DNA of 36,910 bases from CALRQJ02 sp943370285 (GTDB lineage: Bacteria; Bacteroidota; Bacteroidia; Chitinophagales; Chitinophagaceae): positions 1-36,910 of the forward strand of contig CALRQJ020000021.1 in assembly GCA_943370285.1 (NCBI GenBank), read 5' to 3'. Shown in pieces: positions 23,652 through 33,300 of the stretch. A program made the translations under genes and the position numbers. Within the stretch, counting starts at the first letter, position 1. Each line of letters begins with the position of its first letter. The notes beneath the pieces were generated by a model. It was given only the letters and a program-made list of their open reading frames with translations. It was not told the origin of the DNA and did no database searches.

Positions 23652-24551
23652 ATGGCAACAACAATTTCAAAAAGATTGGAAGTTTTAAAAACATACAAAA
23701 TTTACATTGGTGGTCAGTTTCCCAGAACGGAAAGTGGCAGATACTATACTCCTAAAAACAAAGCAGGTATAGCGTTAGCCAATGTATGTTTAAGCAGCCG
23801 AAAAGATGTTCGAGAAGCAGTAGTGGCAGCTCGTGGAGCATTTGGAGGATGGAGTGGCAGAGCAGCATTCAATCGTGGACAAATATTATATCGTATTGCA
23901 GAAATGCTCGAAGGTCGTAAAGCTCAGTTCATTGATGAATTAATGCAGCAAGATACTACAAAAGCACAGGCAGAAGCAGAAGTACATACTGCTATCGACA
24001 GGTTAATTTATTATGCGGGTTGGTGCGATAAATTTCAGCAGGTTTTCTCCAGTGTTAATCCTGTGGCATCTTCACATTTTAACTTTTCAGTTCCTGAGCC
24101 AACAGGTGTGGTAAGTATTATTGCTCCACAAGCTACTTCATTATTAGGCATGGTTTCTGTAATAGCTCCTGTAATTGCAGGCGGAAATACTTGCATTGTG
24201 TTGGCAAGCGAAACAAAACCATTATGTGCTGTAACATTTGCTGAAGTAATCAATTCAAGTGATGTACCCGGTGGTGTTGTAAATATTTTAACCGGCAAAC
24301 CAAGTGAATTAGCAAAATATTTTGCCGATCATATGGATATAAATGCCATTGTATATTGTGAAACTGATAAAGCCTCTCATCAACTCATTCAAGAAAAAGC
24401 AGCCTTGAATGTAAAACGAGCTGTATTTTACGATACAGTTAAATGGGATAGGGATGAAGCCGAAACGCCTTATTTCATCATGGATACGCAGGAAATTAAA
24501 ACAACTTGGCATCCCATAGAAAATATTGGTGGAGCTAAAGCAGGTTATTAA
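23652..24551 (+). CDS. Half-length, probably non-catalytic aldehyde dehydrogenase homologue
   Basis: This 299-residue protein is related to the N-terminal NAD-binding part of aldehyde dehydrogenases: YIGGQFPRTESGRYY, IYYAGWCDKFQQVF, VPGGVVNILTG. It lacks the catalytic domain with the active-site Cys. The conserved PWNFP and KPAE are replaced by PQATS and SETKP. The last 65 residues (from about 235) do not look like the normal fold and end in IENIGGAKAGY. The stop is natural and the frame is intact, so it is probably a dedicated pseudo-enzyme partner of the full enzyme upstream, as seen in the two-domain ALDH16 family. It is followed at 11 bases by the SPOR gene. Confidence 0.82.
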   Translation: MATTISKRLEVLKTYKIYIGGQFPRTESGRYYTPKNKAGIALANVCLSSRKDVREAVVAARGAFGGWSGRAAFNRGQILYRIAEMLEGRKAQFIDELMQQDTTKAQAEAEVHTAIDRLIYYAGWCDKFQQVFSSVNPVASSHFNFSVPEPTGVVSIIAPQATSLLGMVSVIAPVIAGGNTCIVLASETKPLCAVTFAEVINSSDVPGGVVNILTGKPSELAKYFADHMDINAIVYCETDKASHQLIQEKAALNVKRAVFYDTVKWDRDEAETPYFIMDTQEIKTTWHPIENIGGAKAGY

Positions 24552-24562
24552 ATGATTAAGCT

Positions 24563-25000
24563 ATGAAGCATTTTTTTTTCGTCATTGTACTACTCTTTTC
24601 AATAGCACCTACTCATGCTAATGATACCATTTTGGTTCATAAAGATGCTAGAATTGATGTACTAACAACGAAACAAGTTGAAGTAAATAAAAGAAGTGCT
24701 TATATGACTAGCAATGGTCAATACAAAGGATTTAGAATTCAGGTAGCTAATACGCAAAAAAGAGATGATGCCAACAAAATGAAAGCAGACCTGATGCGTT
24801 TTTTCCCCGAAGAAAAAACCTATCTCATGTATCAAGCACCCAATTTTAGGGTTCGTATTGGCAACTTTTTAGACAGAAAAGAAGCAGAAAAATTCAAAAG
24901 CAGAATTACAAAAATGTTTTCTGGAAAAGGCATTTATATTGTTCCTGATGTAATTGACTATACGCCAAAAGAAGATGAAGAATTGCCGGTAATTAATTAA
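24563..25000 (+). CDS. SPOR domain protein (periplasmic)
   Basis: This is a 145-residue protein with a signal peptide (residues 1-19, ending THAN) and a SPOR-type domain over about residues 52-125. The domain shows GFRIQVANTQKRDDANKMKADL, FPEEKTYLMYQAPNFRVRIGNFLDRKEAE and AEKFKSRI. SPOR domains bind denuded septal peptidoglycan. Gene order and tight spacing (11 bases from the dehydrogenase, 10 bases to the amidohydrolase) suggest it belongs to the same transcript, though no shared pathway is obvious. Binding of cell-wall glycan is inferred from the family. Confidence 0.85.
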   Translation: MKHFFFVIVLLFSIAPTHANDTILVHKDARIDVLTTKQVEVNKRSAYMTSNGQYKGFRIQVANTQKRDDANKMKADLMRFFPEEKTYLMYQAPNFRVRIGNFLDRKEAEKFKSRITKMFSGKGIYIVPDVIDYTPKEDEELPVIN

Positions 25001-25010
25001 GTTGATTCTT

Positions 25011-26192
25011 ATGCTCCAACAAACTATTCAATCTCTTGCCAAACAGTATGCTGCTCATTATATTGAAGTGAGACATCACTTGCATGCACACCCCGAATTA
25101 AGTTATCAAGAATTTGAAACCTCGGCATTTGTACAAGAAAAATTAGCTGCATTAAACATTCCGTTTGAAGTAAAAGCAACTACAGGTGTGGTAGGTTTAA
25201 TCAAAGGAAAAAACCCAGAAAGCAGAGTTATTGCCCTGCGGGCAGATATGGATGCATTGCCCATTCAAGAAGAAAACCAAGTACCCTATAAATCTACCAA
25301 GCCCGGTATCATGCATGCCTGCGGACATGATGTACATACCACTTGTTTGTTAGGTGCAGCACAAATTTTACAGGAAACTAAAGACCAATGGGAGGGCACG
25401 GTAAAGCTGATTTTTCAACCAGGCGAAGAACGCAATCCCGGCGGAGCAAGCATTATGATTAAAGACGGTGTGTTAGCCAACCCCGCACCACAAGGCATTT
25501 TTGGTATGCATGTGCATCCCGGCTTAGATTTGGGCAAATTGAGTTTTAGAAAAGGAAGAGTGATGGCTAGTGCCGATGAAATTTATATCACCATTCGCAG
25601 TAAAGGCGGCCATGCCGCAGCACCACACTTAACTGCAGATACCATTTTAATTGCCTCACATTTAATTGTGAGTTTACAACAAATTATCAGCAGAAATAAT
25701 AATCCAACTTCTCCTTCTGTATTATCGATTTGCTCAATACAAGGTGGACATACAACTAACGTCATTCCAAGTGAAGTGAAATTGATGGGCACTTTTAGAG
25801 CAATGGATGAAGCTTGGCGTTACAAAGCCCATGAACTCATTACTAAACAAGCTACTGCCATAGTAGAAGGTATGGGTGCCGAATTAGATTTGCATATTGA
25901 TGTAGGTTACCCCACTGTAGATAATGATCCTGCTTTAACAGACACCGCTTGGCAACTAGCCAAAACATATATGGGAGAAAATAATGTACCCGAAACAGAA
26001 ATGCGTATGGGTGCCGAAGATTTTGGTTATTACACCCAACATATTCCCGGTTGCTTTTTCAGACTTGGTGTTAGGAATGAAGCGAAGGGCATTATTCATA
26101 ATGTGCATACACCACAATTTAATATTGACGAAACTGCTATTGAAACAGGCATGGGCATGATGGCTTGGCTTGGAGCAATGGGAAGGGTTTAA
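25011..26192 (+). CDS. M20 family amidohydrolase (N-acyl amino acid hydrolase type)
   Basis: This is a 393-residue metal-dependent hydrolase of the M20D group (hippurate / IAA-amino acid hydrolase type). Metal and catalytic motifs are RADMDALPIQEE, HACGHDVHT (Cys104, His106), GEERNPGGA (Glu139, Glu140), the lid-domain GGHAAAPH, and the C-terminal GAEDFGYYTQ. The ATG at 25011 (MLQQTIQSLAKQYA) is preferred to a TTG three codons upstream. It has no signal peptide, so it probably cleaves N-acyl amino acids in the cytoplasm. It is co-oriented and tightly packed with the SPOR gene. The stop overlaps that of the convergent flippase gene by four bases. Confidence 0.95.
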   Translation: MLQQTIQSLAKQYAAHYIEVRHHLHAHPELSYQEFETSAFVQEKLAALNIPFEVKATTGVVGLIKGKNPESRVIALRADMDALPIQEENQVPYKSTKPGIMHACGHDVHTTCLLGAAQILQETKDQWEGTVKLIFQPGEERNPGGASIMIKDGVLANPAPQGIFGMHVHPGLDLGKLSFRKGRVMASADEIYITIRSKGGHAAAPHLTADTILIASHLIVSLQQIISRNNNPTSPSVLSICSIQGGHTTNVIPSEVKLMGTFRAMDEAWRYKAHELITKQATAIVEGMGAELDLHIDVGYPTVDNDPALTDTAWQLAKTYMGENNVPETEMRMGAEDFGYYTQHIPGCFFRLGVRNEAKGIIHNVHTPQFNIDETAIETGMGMMAWLGAMGRV

Positions 26193-27046
26193 TCTAACGG
26201 CTGCTTATATACCCAACGCAATCCAATCAAAGAAACCAAAACTGTAATCAGGTAAAATAAAATACTGATGTACACCGATTGGTGTTTGTCTAACATAAAC
26301 ATCGTACTACCCCATAAAAAAACAACTTCTCTTGCACCTAGTCCGCCAATGGTAAAGGGCAAAATAGCTACCACTGAAGAGAGCAAAAAAATGAAGATAT
26401 AGGCCGATGTACTAATGTCAATTTGAATAGACAACATCAACGCATAAATACAACAGACTTGTAATACTTGTACCACTAAACCCATCCACAAGGTGGACCA
26501 AAACCCTTTCAAAAAAGAAGGGAAAAATCGTTGCACAATAAAGTAATAAATGCCTAATCCCGGTACAATGCCTATCAACATTAATCTGGCATACAGATTA
26601 TCATTATCGATCAGCATAAAATAAAAGGCAGCTAAAATCCCTAATGCTACTACACCACTAATTCTATCTAACAACACTGCTGCTGATAGTAACTTAATAG
26701 GATGCTGCTGTTTCTTATTCAACAAAATAACTTTATAAGCATCCCCTCCTATTCCACCGGGTAAAAACAAATTATAAAACATACCCAACCAATACAATCG
26801 CAAATTGGCGGACTGAGATAAATGCACTTGAATATTACTGAAATAAATATTCAGCCGAAAGGCAGAAACAAACTTAGATGCTGCAAACAATACAGTAGCT
26901 ACCAATAACCAAACCCAATTGCTTTGCTGCAACAATTGTGCGGTAAGTACCCAATCTATTTTTCCACTCACATACCACAAACACAAACCTGTAACTACAA
27001 GTTTGACAATCAGTTTAATTGTATTTTTAAACGATGGTGCGGCCAT
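26189..27046 (-). CDS. Lysylphosphatidylglycerol synthase TM-region / UPF0104 flippase-like membrane protein
   Basis: This is a 285-residue protein with about eight membrane helices, of the UPF0104 (LPG synthase transmembrane region, AglD-like) family. Typical features are LRLYWLGMFYNLFLPGGIGGDAYKVILL, LDRISGVVALG and the late LPFTIGGLGAREVVFLW motif. Such proteins often act beside polyprenyl-linked glycosyltransferases and are thought to flip or transfer lipid-linked groups. It overlaps the end of the GT2 gene by 20 bases. The M at 27046 aligns well with the family start (MAAPSFKNTIKLIVK). Confidence 0.92.
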   Translation of the reverse strand: MAAPSFKNTIKLIVKLVVTGLCLWYVSGKIDWVLTAQLLQQSNWVWLLVATVLFAASKFVSAFRLNIYFSNIQVHLSQSANLRLYWLGMFYNLFLPGGIGGDAYKVILLNKKQQHPIKLLSAAVLLDRISGVVALGILAAFYFMLIDNDNLYARLMLIGIVPGLGIYYFIVQRFFPSFLKGFWSTLWMGLVVQVLQVCCIYALMLSIQIDISTSAYIFIFLLSSVVAILPFTIGGLGAREVVFLWGSTMFMLDKHQSVYISILFYLITVLVSLIGLRWVYKQPLD

Positions 27047-27968
27047 AAATTTTTCTTACCTGATAGGTTTTCTTTCCGCTAGATTCAAAGTAAGTTCTCA
27101 CATTAATCTCTGCAATAATGCCAATAGTAATTAACTGAATACCGCCGAGCAAAAATATCAAACCCAAAATAAGCATGGGCTTACCCCAAATATCATGACC
27201 CATTATTTTGAGTATTAACAAATATAAATTGATAAGTATACCAATAAACAAACTAATAAAGCCTAACGTACCAAATAAGTGCATGGGTTTTTGAATATAC
27301 CTTCTGAAAAACACCATCGTTACCAAATCACTCATCACCCTAAAAGTTCGGCCTAAACCATATTTTGAAACGCCAAATCTTCTGGCATGATGCTTTACAT
27401 CTACCTGAGTAATTCTTGCACCTTGCATAGCTGCTAGGACGGGAATAAAACGATGCAGTTCGCCATACAAGCCTAATTCTTCAGCAATTTCTCGTTTGAA
27501 AATTTTAAGAGTACAACCATAATCTTTGATGTACACTTTAGTCCAACGGCGAATTAAATAATTGGCAATCTTACTTGGAATTTTTCGCAACAACATGCCA
27601 TCCTTTCTGTTAGCTCTATTTCCTGCAACTACATCCCAATCTTCTTTTTTCAACAAATCTAACATGGCAGGAATATCGGTAGGATCGTTCTGCAAATCAC
27701 CATCCAACAATGCCACATAACGACCGGTAGTATGATCAATACCAGCCGTCATTGCGGTACTTTGACCATAATTTTTTCGTAGTTCAACCAATATAATGCG
27801 TTCATCCATTACATCCCTAATCCGTTGCCGAGTAGCATCAGTGCTGCCATCATCTACAAATACTACTTCAAAATCCATCCCTTGCAATGCATGTCGAATG
27901 GCATCCACCAAAGGAACAATATTGTCCTCCTCATTCATTACCGTTATAACTACAGATATTTCCCTCAT
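27027..27968 (-). CDS. Glycosyltransferase family 2 with C-terminal membrane helices (polyprenyl-phosphate sugar synthase type)
   Basis: This is a 313-residue protein from the ATG at 27968 (MREISVVITVMNEE). GT-A fold motifs are DDGSTD at 39-44 and the metal-binding Asp89-x-Asp91 in LLDGDLQNDP. LRKNYGQSTAMTAGID and GCTLKIFKRE follow, as in DPM1/ArnC/GtrB-like enzymes that make polyprenyl-phosphate sugars. Two membrane helices occur near residues 225-300. The frame continues to 28031, but a -7 like box TATCTTTA at 27993-27986 lies upstream of 27968, which favours the shorter start. It forms an operon with the flippase-like gene. The sugar and acceptor are unknown. Confidence 0.92.
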   Translation of the reverse strand: MREISVVITVMNEEDNIVPLVDAIRHALQGMDFEVVFVDDGSTDATRQRIRDVMDERIILVELRKNYGQSTAMTAGIDHTTGRYVALLDGDLQNDPTDIPAMLDLLKKEDWDVVAGNRANRKDGMLLRKIPSKIANYLIRRWTKVYIKDYGCTLKIFKREIAEELGLYGELHRFIPVLAAMQGARITQVDVKHHARRFGVSKYGLGRTFRVMSDLVTMVFFRRYIQKPMHLFGTLGFISLFIGILINLYLLILKIMGHDIWGKPMLILGLIFLLGGIQLITIGIIAEINVRTYFESSGKKTYQVRKIYGRTIV

Positions 27969-27985
27969 AGTAGCTTTTTGCGCTG

Positions 27986-27993
27986 TAAAGATA
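27986..27993 (-). promoter_or_regulatory. -7 like box of the GT2 gene
   Basis: TATCTTTA on the minus strand is one mismatch from TAnnTTTG, with TTTT 17 bases upstream. It lies 18 bases before the chosen ATG and inside the longer ORF, supporting the internal start. Confidence 0.3.
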
Positions 27994-28085
27994 ATGGTTC
28001 CTATATTGGTAAAACTGCGGTTGCTAAACATGGTGTTGCAGCAGTTATAAACCGATACCTATTTATTGCATTTTGATACAGATAT

Positions 28086-30206
28086 TTGCATGGATTGAAC
28101 CAATCTTCATCCATACTCGACTCTCCCATTGAATACCTGAAAGGGGTTGGGCCACTGCGTGCCGATTTGCTGAAAAAAGAATTACAAATTTTTACGTTTA
28201 GAGATTTTCTTGAACACTATCCGCTCCGGCATATTGATAAAACACAAATCAGCCCGATTGCTGCTATTCAGCCAAATACTGAGTTTATTCAAGTAGCCGG
28301 CAGATTACAAGGTTTTGAAATATTGGGTGAAAAGAAAAGCAAACGATTAGTTGCTTATTTGAAAGATAAGAGTGGTGTTTTAGAACTCACTTGGTTTCAG
28401 GGTATTCATTGGGTACAAAAAATGTTGCAAGAACAACAGGATTATATTGTTTTTGGTCGTACCGGATTTTTTAACGGCAAGCCGCAAATGTTGCATCCGG
28501 AAATGGAGTTATTAGCCAATCAAAAAGCAGATGGCAAGTCGTACTTAGAACCAGTTTATCCTACCACAGAAAAACTGAAAGTAAAAGCATTGAATGGTAG
28601 GCAAATTGGTAAGTTGATGTTTAATTTGGTGTCCATCATCAGTGAAAAAGATGTACCGGAAAACTTGCCTGCTGCTATCATTCAATCACAACAATTATTA
28701 CCACGATTTACAGCTATTTGTAAACTGCATTTTCCTACCAATTTACAAGAATATGAATTAGCAGTTGACAGAATCAAATTTGAAGAATTTTTCATTTCAC
28801 AAGTAAGGTTAAATATCACTCGAATACAACGGCACCGCAGCAGCAAAGGTGTAGTGTTTGAAAAAGTGGGTGATTTATTTAATACGTTCTACAATCAATA
28901 TTTACCATTTCATTTAACCGGAGCACAAAAAAGAGTACTGAAAGAAATTAGACAAGATACAGCCCGTGGCCATCAGATGAATCGATTGTTGCAAGGTGAT
29001 GTAGGAAGCGGCAAAACAATTGTTGCGTTATTGAGTATGTTGTTGGCAGCAGACAATGGTTATCAAAGTTGTTTAATGGCCCCTACGGAAATACTTGCCC
29101 AGCAACACTTTACAGGATTAAGCAGCTTACTGCAACAGTTACCCGTACAAATAAGATTACTTACCGGCAGTACCAAAACAAAAGAACGAAAAGCAGTGTT
29201 GGCCGGTTTGTTAGATGGCAGTATACACATGGTTGTTGGTACACATGCAGTAATTGAAGACAAAGTGCAGTTTAAAAATTTAGGTTTTGCCATTGTTGAT
29301 GAACAACACCGATTTGGTGTGGCACAAAGAGCTAGACTTTGGGAGAAAGCTATTGTACCACCGCATGTATTAGTAATGACGGCTACGCCAATTCCTCGTA
29401 CTTTAGCGATGACCGCTTATGGCGATTTAGATTATAGCGTAATGGATGAATTGCCCCCCGGTCGTCAACCCATTACAACGGTGCATCGCAACGAACATCA
29501 CCGCATGAAAGTGATGGAATTTATTAGAAGTGAAATTGATAAAGGTCGTCAGGCATACATCATCTATCCACTCATTCAAGAAAGTGAAAAATTGGATTAT
29601 GAAAACTTGATGGAGGGATACGAACAAGTGAAAAGCTATTTCCCCGAACCCAAGTACTGGATTAGCATGGTGCATGGGCAGCAGCCACCCGAACAGAAAG
29701 AAACCAATATGCAACGCTTTGTACAAGGCGATACGCAAATAATGGTTAGTACAACGGTGATTGAGGTGGGTGTAAATGTGCCGAATGCCTCGGTGATGGT
29801 GATTGAAAGTGCCGAAAAATTTGGGCTAAGTCAGTTACACCAGCTTAGAGGAAGGGTTGGCCGGGGCAGTGAAAAAAGTTTTTGCATTCTTTTAACGGGT
29901 AGTAAAACCAGCAAAGATGCCCGAGAACGTATCCATGTAATGTGTCAAACCAATGATGGTTTCAAAATTGCCGAAAAAGACTTAGAAATTAGGGGTCCCG
30001 GCGATATTGAAGGAACAAGGCAAAGCGGGGTATTAAACTTTAAGCTTGCCAGCATTGTCAATGATAAAGATTTGTTAGAACAGACAAAAATACTGGCCGA
30101 AAAGTTGGTAGAGGCTGACCCCGACATTAGTTCGGCTCAAAATTTGCCGTTAAAAAATTATCTAATCAGTCAAAAGGGTAAAACCTTATGGAGTAAAATC
30201 TCTTAA
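28086..30206 (+). CDS. recG: ATP-dependent DNA helicase RecG
   Basis: This is a 706-residue branch-migration helicase that remodels stalled replication forks. The N-terminal wedge domain begins IEYLKGVGPLRADLLKKE. Superfamily 2 motifs follow: GDVGSGKT at 304-311, APTEILAQQH, DEQH at 405-408, MTATPIPRTLA, then QLHQLRGRVGRG and FKIAEKDLEIRGPGD. There is no in-frame ATG near the start, so a TTG is used. I take 28086 (reads MHGLNQSS); the TTG at 28095 is the alternative. It is divergent from the GT2 gene, sharing a 117-base promoter region. No anomalies are seen. Confidence 0.97.
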   Translation: MHGLNQSSSILDSPIEYLKGVGPLRADLLKKELQIFTFRDFLEHYPLRHIDKTQISPIAAIQPNTEFIQVAGRLQGFEILGEKKSKRLVAYLKDKSGVLELTWFQGIHWVQKMLQEQQDYIVFGRTGFFNGKPQMLHPEMELLANQKADGKSYLEPVYPTTEKLKVKALNGRQIGKLMFNLVSIISEKDVPENLPAAIIQSQQLLPRFTAICKLHFPTNLQEYELAVDRIKFEEFFISQVRLNITRIQRHRSSKGVVFEKVGDLFNTFYNQYLPFHLTGAQKRVLKEIRQDTARGHQMNRLLQGDVGSGKTIVALLSMLLAADNGYQSCLMAPTEILAQQHFTGLSSLLQQLPVQIRLLTGSTKTKERKAVLAGLLDGSIHMVVGTHAVIEDKVQFKNLGFAIVDEQHRFGVAQRARLWEKAIVPPHVLVMTATPIPRTLAMTAYGDLDYSVMDELPPGRQPITTVHRNEHHRMKVMEFIRSEIDKGRQAYIIYPLIQESEKLDYENLMEGYEQVKSYFPEPKYWISMVHGQQPPEQKETNMQRFVQGDTQIMVSTTVIEVGVNVPNASVMVIESAEKFGLSQLHQLRGRVGRGSEKSFCILLTGSKTSKDARERIHVMCQTNDGFKIAEKDLEIRGPGDIEGTRQSGVLNFKLASIVNDKDLLEQTKILAEKLVEADPDISSAQNLPLKNYLISQKGKTLWSKIS

Positions 30207-30326
30207 AGAAACCCCAATTTGATGAACATAGTCAACTAAACTATCATCAGATTGTCATAAAAACTAACTAGATCTTTTAGCCTTGCAGTTTCGTTTATTT
30301 ACTGTAACTTTTAAAAAAATTTCAGG

Positions 30327-33300
30327 TTGAGAAAGTTATTATTTGGTGCTTTTATGCTAATCCTGTTTCAGCAAAGTCTCAGGGCTCAACAATATGCTAA
30401 TCTTGAGTTTATCGAGAATAAAGGGCAATGGGATAAATCCATTCAGTTTAAAGCAGATATTGGCAGCGGTGCTTTTCTGTTACAACAAAATGGTTATAAA
30501 GTGGTGCAACATCATCCTGAAGATTTAAAACATCTCTCAGCTTATTATCATGGCCACCAACATGATGGAGAAACAAAAAGAAAAAACGATCAACTGATAC
30601 TGCGTTCTCATTTGTACGATGTGCAGTTTGTAAATGCCTCGCCGCAAGCCAAGGTGGTGGCTGATAAAATCATTCCAACTTACAACAATTATTTCTACGG
30701 CAACGACCCGGCTAAATGGGGTGAAAACTGCCGCATCTTTCAGGCAGTCACTTATGAAAATATTTATCCAAACATAGATGTTCGTTATTACACTGATAAC
30801 AATCAGTTGAAATACGATATCATCGTAAAACCTGGCGGCGATATCAATAAAATTGCTTTGCAATACAAGGGTATAGATGATATCAAAATACGCAATGGCG
30901 AATTGGTGGTTAAAACATCTATAACTGATGTAAAAGAAATGTCGCCTTATACATTTCAAGTACAAAGTGGACAGAAAAAAGAAATCAGTTGTCGTTATAA
31001 ACTCAATGGCAATCTATTGACTTTTAAAGTGGATGATTACAATAAGAACGAAACACTCATTATTGATCCCACATTAATTTTTTCAACCTTCACCGGCAGT
31101 AGTGCCGATAATTGGGGCTATACCGCTACACCCGGTGCAGACGGTAGTTTTTTTGCCGGTGGCATTGTATTCGGTCCTGTTGGTGGAGCATTGAATTTCC
31201 CGGTTAGTTCAGGTGCATTTCAAACCACATTTGGTGGTGGTGTAAATGATGAAAGTATTGGGGTGTACGATATTGGTATTATGAAATTTAATGCCAATGG
31301 TACACAGCGTTTATACGCAACCTATTTAGGAGGCAGTGGTAATGAACAACCACATAGTATGGTTGCCGATGGTGCAGGCAATTTGATAATTGCAGGTAGA
31401 ACGAACTCCGCTAATTTCCCTACTACTGTAGCGACATTTGGCCCGGGTGGCGGATACGATATTTTCATAACGAAGTTAACTCCGTCTGGTACGGCTTTAG
31501 TTGGCTCCAGAAAATTTGGTGGCACTGCTTTAGACGGTGTAAACATCCGCTCAAAATATACCATGCCAAATGGTACAGAATCGATCCGCAGAAATTATGG
31601 TGACGATTCTCGAAGTGAAGTAATTATAGATAATGCAGGTAATATTTTATTGGCATCCAATACACAATCGGCAGATTTTTTAACTACTGCAGGTGTGCTT
31701 CAACCCACAACCGGTGGTGGAAGACAAGATGGCGTATTGATTAAAACCAATGCAAATTTATCGACTGTTATTTTTAGTACATTTTTAGGAGGTAATAATG
31801 ATGATGCGGCTTTTGTATTAGGCATCAACCAAGGTAACAATAACATTTATGTAGGCGGCGCAACAGCAAGCACCAATTTTCCGGGTAACACAGCCGGTTC
31901 TTTGTTTAATAGTTTTCAAGGTGGTGCAACAGATGGCTTTGTATCAATCATTAGCCCCGATGCATCGGCTATCATTAAAACAACTTATGTAGGAACTGCA
32001 GGTGCTGACATGTTATATGGCTTAAAATTTGATATTTTAGGTGCTCCTTATATCATGGGAACAACTACGGCTACTTGGCCAATTGTAAATGCACCATTTA
32101 GCCAAACAGGAGGCAAACAATTTATTGCGAAATTGCAAACTGATTTATCCGGTTGGATTTATTCAACTGTTTTCGGTACCAATACAGCCACACCAAATAT
32201 TTCGCCGGTAGCGTTTTTAGTTGACCGTTGTCAAAATGTATATGTATCCGGCTGGGGTGGTTCTATTAATACAGGTGCCATGTATGCCAACGCAGGCACA
32301 ATGGGTTTAACCGTAACGCCTGATGCTAACCAAGCCGGAAAAGCAACTACTGACGGTAGCGACTTTTACTTTTTTGTGTTAGAAAAAAATGCAGCTCGTC
32401 AATTATTCGGCAGCTTTTTTGGACAAACAGGCGGTAACAATGGCGAACATGTAGATGGTGGTACGAGCCGCTTTGATCAGAATGGTGTAATCTATCAAGC
32501 ATTGTGTGCTAACTGTGGTAGAGATGTTCCGTTTCCGGTTACACCGGGAGTTTGGGGACCATCAAATGGTTCTTCTAACTGTAATTTGGCAGCAGTAAAA
32601 ATTGCTTTCAATTTGGCAGGCGTAGCAGGCAATGTACAATCTTCGATTAATGGATTTTTAGATACATCGGGCTGTGTGCCGCTTACCGTTTTATTGAGAG
32701 ATTCTATTGGTACTGCACAACGATATGTTTGGAGTTTTGGTGATGGTTCTCCTGATCAAGTGACTACCACACCAACAGTTAATCACACATACATGAACAT
32801 TGGCACCTATCCAGTGAGGTTGATTGCAATTGATTCTACTACATGTAATATCGCCGATACTTCTTTTACCAATGTTAGGGTTAGAAATGACGATGCCATT
32901 TTAGGATTTACACCTTCTAAAATTCCGCCTTGTCAATCTACTAGTTATCTGTTTACCAATAACTCCTTTGTTCCTACCAATAAACCTTTCGGACCGGCTT
33001 CTTTCCGTTGGACATTTGGCGATGGTAGTGCACCGGTTACCGCAGGTATTGGACCCATCACACATGCTTATCCCGGTCCTGGAACTTACACTGTAAAAAT
33101 GGTATTGATTGATACAAACTTTTGCAACGAACCTGATTCGGTTGTTCAACAAATTAGATTAGCAGCTAATGTAAGTGCAAGGTTCACTACACCACCAAGT
33201 GGCTGTGCTCCTTACAATGCAACGTTCATGAATACTTCTGCCGGAGGCACTAGCTTTTTCTGGGATTTTGGTGATGGTAATACATCTACAGCAGCTAACC

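Noticed and set aside
23652..24551. Second aldehyde dehydrogenase as a simple pseudogene.
   Set aside because: The frame is intact with a natural stop, and the loss is precise (the whole catalytic domain), with tight spacing to the next gene.
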